From assembly GCA_003170115.1 (NCBI GenBank), contig PMZS01000150.1:1-6278 (forward strand): DNA of 6,278 nucleotides. The letters are read 5' to 3'. Origin of the DNA: Spirochaetaceae bacterium (GTDB taxonomy: Bacteria; Spirochaetota; Spirochaetia; SZUA-6; Fen-1364). This document shows positions 4,223 through 6,278 of this stretch, one piece after another. A program made the translations under genes and the position numbers. The first letter of the stretch is position 1. Every line of letters begins with the position of its first letter. The notes under the pieces are model-generated. The model did not search any database. It saw only the letters and a program-made list of their open reading frames with translations, and was not told where the DNA came from.

Positions 4223-6278
4223 AGCTCTTCACGAAGACGCTTTTGTTTTTCGTCGGAGTCATCGTCGTGCAGGCGGTCCTCTCGGTCCTCCTGGTCACCA
4301 ACGTCACCCGCCGTGCGGACCTGGCGGACGCCGGGCGGGAGCTGGAGGGGGAGGCAACGATCCTCGCCGACAGCTTCAACTCCTGGAAGCGGCAGATCTG
4401 GATCAGCCTGATCGGGATCACCAACAACCGGCGCCTCGGCGCCCTCCTGGCGGCCTCCCGCGGTCTTCCGACTCAGGAGGTTCTGACGGGAGCGCTCAAG
4501 GGGCTCGTCTTCGTCTCGAAGGTGGATTCGCTGGTGGTCGGCGATTCCCGCACGCACTCCCTCGACATCATCCCGGTGACGTACAACACCTTCGAGATGT
4601 CCGACCTGCAGGAGCTGTCGAACGTCAAGAGCCAGCCCTACCTGGAGCTGCGGCTCATCGGCAGCGTGCTCTGCCTCGTCGGAATCACCAGGGTGTCGGT
4701 CTTCGGGGAGGCCCCAAAAGACCTCTTTCTCATCAAGCGGATCGATGCCGAGTTTTGCAGCCAGCTCACCCTGAACCGCAGGTCCCGGGTCGGCCTCTTC
4801 CTCGGGTCCCGCTACATCGTCGGGTCCTTTCCCCCCGGCCTGCCGCCTGCAGACTTCAGTGCAGGGCAGCTCGCTGGCGTCTACGGCGAACGCTACGACC
4901 AGAAAGCCAGTGCAGAGCGGCTGAACATCGCATTCCAATGGGCGGGGACCGTTGCCGCCAGCCCTGTTTCCGATCCGCAGAACGGCGGGGAATTGTACCT
5001 GGCGACATTCCTGTCCAACGGCCCGTACGCCCAGAGAAGCCTCCTGGCCAGCCGTGCCGTGCTGCTCCTGTCCCTCGCGGCGGCCCTGATCACGATCATC
5101 CTCAGCCTGTTCCTCTCCCGCAACATCACGCACCCCATCGCAGCGCTGCTGGCCGGCATGGAAAAGCTGAAGGCAGGGGCCTTCGATACCCGCGTAGGGC
5201 CCGTGTCCTCCACGGGCGAGGCGCTCGTGCGCCCCCCCAGACGCGGGCAGAGGGGGGGATCCGAGATCGGCAGGCTCTTCCGCGGGTTCGACGAGATGGC
5301 CCACGAACTGGCCCAGGACAAGAAGGAGATGCAGGAGTTCGCCCAGTACAATGAGAAAATCATCAGCTCGATCAAGGCCGGCATCGCCATCGTCAACGGG
5401 GAGCTGGTCGTCGAAAAGGCGAATGGCACGTTCCTGGAAACATTCGGCCTGCACGGCCGCGTGGTCACCGGGTCCCCTCTGACCCGGCTGGACATCGACA
5501 TCGTCGACGAGTCCCTGGTGGAGAAGATTATCGCCGTGCTCCACAGCGGGACCGCCTCCTTCTCCGAGATCAAGCGCTCGGGCAGCGGCAGGGTCTTCGA
5601 GATCAAGCTCTACCCTTTCATCAGCCCCGGCAGCGGCTCGCCGAATCCGCGGCATACCGCGGCGCGAGAGCCATCCGGCTGCGTGTTCGTGGCGGAGGAC
5701 ATCAGCGCGAAGACCGAACTGGAGCAGAAGATGTTCCAGGCGGAGAAGCTCTCCTCCATCAGCATGCTCTCAGCAGGCATGGCGCACGAGATCAACAACC
5801 CCCTGGGCTCGATTTTGACCAACGTGCAGAACCTCATCGACGAGGAGGAGAATGCCGCCCGGAAAGTGTCCCTGAAGTGGATCGAGCAGGAGACGCGGCG
5901 GATCGCCCGCCTCGTCCAGGAGCTCCTGAACTTCGCCTCGGGAGACGCCGAGCCCGGGCAGGGCTCGGACGTGAACGGGGTCATCCGGGACGTGATCCGG
6001 CTGGTCGGCTACTCCCTCGCGAGGGAGAACCGGGTCCGCATCGACACCCGGCTCGCCGATGAACTGCCTGCGTGCGTGCTCAGCCCGGACGAGCTGAAGC
6101 AGGTCGTCATCAACCTGGTCAAGAACGCGGTCCAGGCAATCGAAGGACCGGGGAGGGTGCTCGTCACGACGCGGCCACTTCCGGGAGGCGGGAAAATCTC
6201 CCTGGCCGTCACCGACACCGGGACGGGGATCTCGAAGGAGATGGTCCCCCGCATCTTCGATCCGTTCTTCACAACCAA
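4219..6278 (+). CDS. membrane sensor histidine kinase (HAMP, PAS-like, HisKA, HATPase), 3' end cut by the window
   Basis: An open frame of 686 codons plus two bases runs to the edge. Membrane helices at about 5-27 and 279-299 bracket a roughly 250-residue outside sensor domain, perhaps Cache-like but not recognisable by motif. A HAMP domain (about 300-366; HPI at 305-307, SEIGRL at 348-353), a PAS-like segment (about 376-496, ending CVFVAEDIS), the HisKA motif AGMAHEINNPL with phospho-acceptor H523, N-box N636 (NLVKNA), G1 box DTGTGI 666-671 and F-box IFDPFF 679-684 follow. The final G2 box lies past the edge. The HEINNPL pattern is typical of NtrB/ZraS/AtoS-type kinases, which often pair with sigma-54 activators. 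Its place right after the ATPase suggests it senses the transported sugar or the loaded binding protein. Two peptide insertions at about 334-348 and 474-487 are unusual. Confidence 0.92.
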   Translation, partial: MKLFTKTLLFFVGVIVVQAVLSVLLVTNVTRRADLADAGRELEGEATILADSFNSWKRQIWISLIGITNNRRLGALLAASRGLPTQEVLTGALKGLVFVSKVDSLVVGDSRTHSLDIIPVTYNTFEMSDLQELSNVKSQPYLELRLIGSVLCLVGITRVSVFGEAPKDLFLIKRIDAEFCSQLTLNRRSRVGLFLGSRYIVGSFPPGLPPADFSAGQLAGVYGERYDQKASAERLNIAFQWAGTVAASPVSDPQNGGELYLATFLSNGPYAQRSLLASRAVLLLSLAAALITIILSLFLSRNITHPIAALLAGMEKLKAGAFDTRVGPVSSTGEALVRPPRRGQRGGSEIGRLFRGFDEMAHELAQDKKEMQEFAQYNEKIISSIKAGIAIVNGELVVEKANGTFLETFGLHGRVVTGSPLTRLDIDIVDESLVEKIIAVLHSGTASFSEIKRSGSGRVFEIKLYPFISPGSGSPNPRHTAAREPSGCVFVAEDISAKTELEQKMFQAEKLSSISMLSAGMAHEINNPLGSILTNVQNLIDEEENAARKVSLKWIEQETRRIARLVQELLNFASGDAEPGQGSDVNGVIRDVIRLVGYSLARENRVRIDTRLADELPACVLSPDELKQVVINLVKNAVQAIEGPGRVLVTTRPLPGGGKISLAVTDTGTGISKEMVPRIFDPFFTT
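5217..5265. repeat. putative in-frame palindromic insertion in the HAMP connector
   Basis: CCCCCCC (5232-5238) and GGGGGGG (5252-5258) form a 7-bp inverted repeat around a 13-base loop. The segment is bounded by the direct repeat CGAG at 5217-5220 and 5262-5265, exactly 45 bases apart. It encodes an arginine/proline/glycine-rich peptide (residues about 334-348, including RPPRRGQRGG) between the two HAMP helices, where about 5-7 residues are usual. Deleting the 45 bases leaves VSSTG-EIGRL, a normal-length connector. Short repeats arise easily in GC-rich DNA, so an element origin is a proposal. Confidence 0.4.
5634..5680. repeat. putative in-frame palindromic insertion at the end of the PAS-like domain
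   Basis: CCGCGG at 5647-5652 and 5657-5662 pair around CATA, and the outer GGCTC (5635-5639) and GAGCC (5668-5672) extend the imperfect stem. The direct repeat CGGCT occurs at 5634-5638 and 5676-5680, 42 bases apart. The insert encodes a 14-residue stretch (SPNPRHTAAREPSG) between two strands of the PAS-like fold. Deleting 42 bases gives FISPGSGCVFVAED, a compact turn of ordinary length. The other insert in this gene has the same design. Confidence 0.4.

Noticed and set aside
5218..5262. Frameshift or sequencing error as the explanation of the odd HAMP segment
   Set aside because: The reading frame is the same before and after, with good domain matches on both sides, so a simple indel error does not explain it.
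4755..5354. A 199-codon plus-strand open frame within the kinase region
   Set aside because: It is out of frame with the continuous kinase reading frame, which carries transmembrane, HAMP, HisKA and HATPase motifs; the product is R/P-rich.
2323..5655. A 1110-codon open frame on the minus strand across permease 2, the ATPase and the kinase
   Set aside because: It lies antisense to three genes with clear family motifs and is rich in D, G, R, H and P, as expected when GC-rich third positions remove stop codons from the opposite strand. No domain or ribosome-binding site is visible.
1..6278. CRISPR array, tRNA, rRNA, or insertion sequence with transposase
   Set aside because: No regularly spaced repeats, no tRNA-like cloverleaf with CCA-proximal motif, no rRNA-like stretch and no transposase-like protein were seen in reading through both strands.

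Overview
The window holds a five-gene, co-directional (+ strand) block: a complete carbohydrate-uptake ABC transporter followed by a sensor histidine kinase that runs off the right edge. The order is substrate-binding protein (172-1167), permease 1 (1269-2369), permease 2 (2389-3441), single-domain ATPase (3445-4197), histidine kinase (4219 to beyond 6278). Gaps between genes 2 to 5 are 19, 3 and 21 bases, so they almost certainly form one transcription unit. Only the 101-base gap after the binding-protein gene is structured: it carries three successive hairpins, the middle one strong and terminator-like, which probably lets the binding protein be made in excess of the membrane parts.

The organism is a bacterium with GC-rich coding DNA. 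The binding protein's mature N-terminus directly after the signal peptide (FA-NGGTEK, with no lipobox cysteine) resembles many spirochaete sugar-binding proteins, so a GC-rich spirochaete is my tentative guess. It rests on one motif and my memory of the group. The substrate cannot be read from sequence. The transporter belongs to the ribose/galactose/fructose (CUT2, RbsB-RbsC-like) class, but its make-up is the mirror image of RbsABC: two different permeases and one ATPase with a single nucleotide-binding domain, rather than one permease and a tandem ATPase.

Region by region: 1-171 is the leader, with a candidate promoter near 48-77, a small perfect palindrome at 134-146 and a strong Shine-Dalgarno at 161-166. 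172-4197 is the transporter. 4198-4221 holds a Shine-Dalgarno and an odd two-codon mini-ORF that overlaps the kinase start. 4219-6278 encodes two membrane helices around a large outside sensor domain, then HAMP, PAS-like, HisKA and most of the ATP-binding domain. The likely logic is import of a sugar together with sensing of that sugar, or of its loaded binding protein, by the kinase. The kinase is of the NtrB/ZraS type, so its response regulator is probably encoded just beyond the window.

The most unusual feature is inside the kinase gene. Two short segments (about 45 and 42 bases) interrupt the HAMP connector and the end of the PAS-like domain. Both are multiples of three, contain inverted repeats, and are bounded by 4-5 base direct repeats. 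Removing either on paper restores a normal-looking domain. They look like small palindromic elements inserted in frame.
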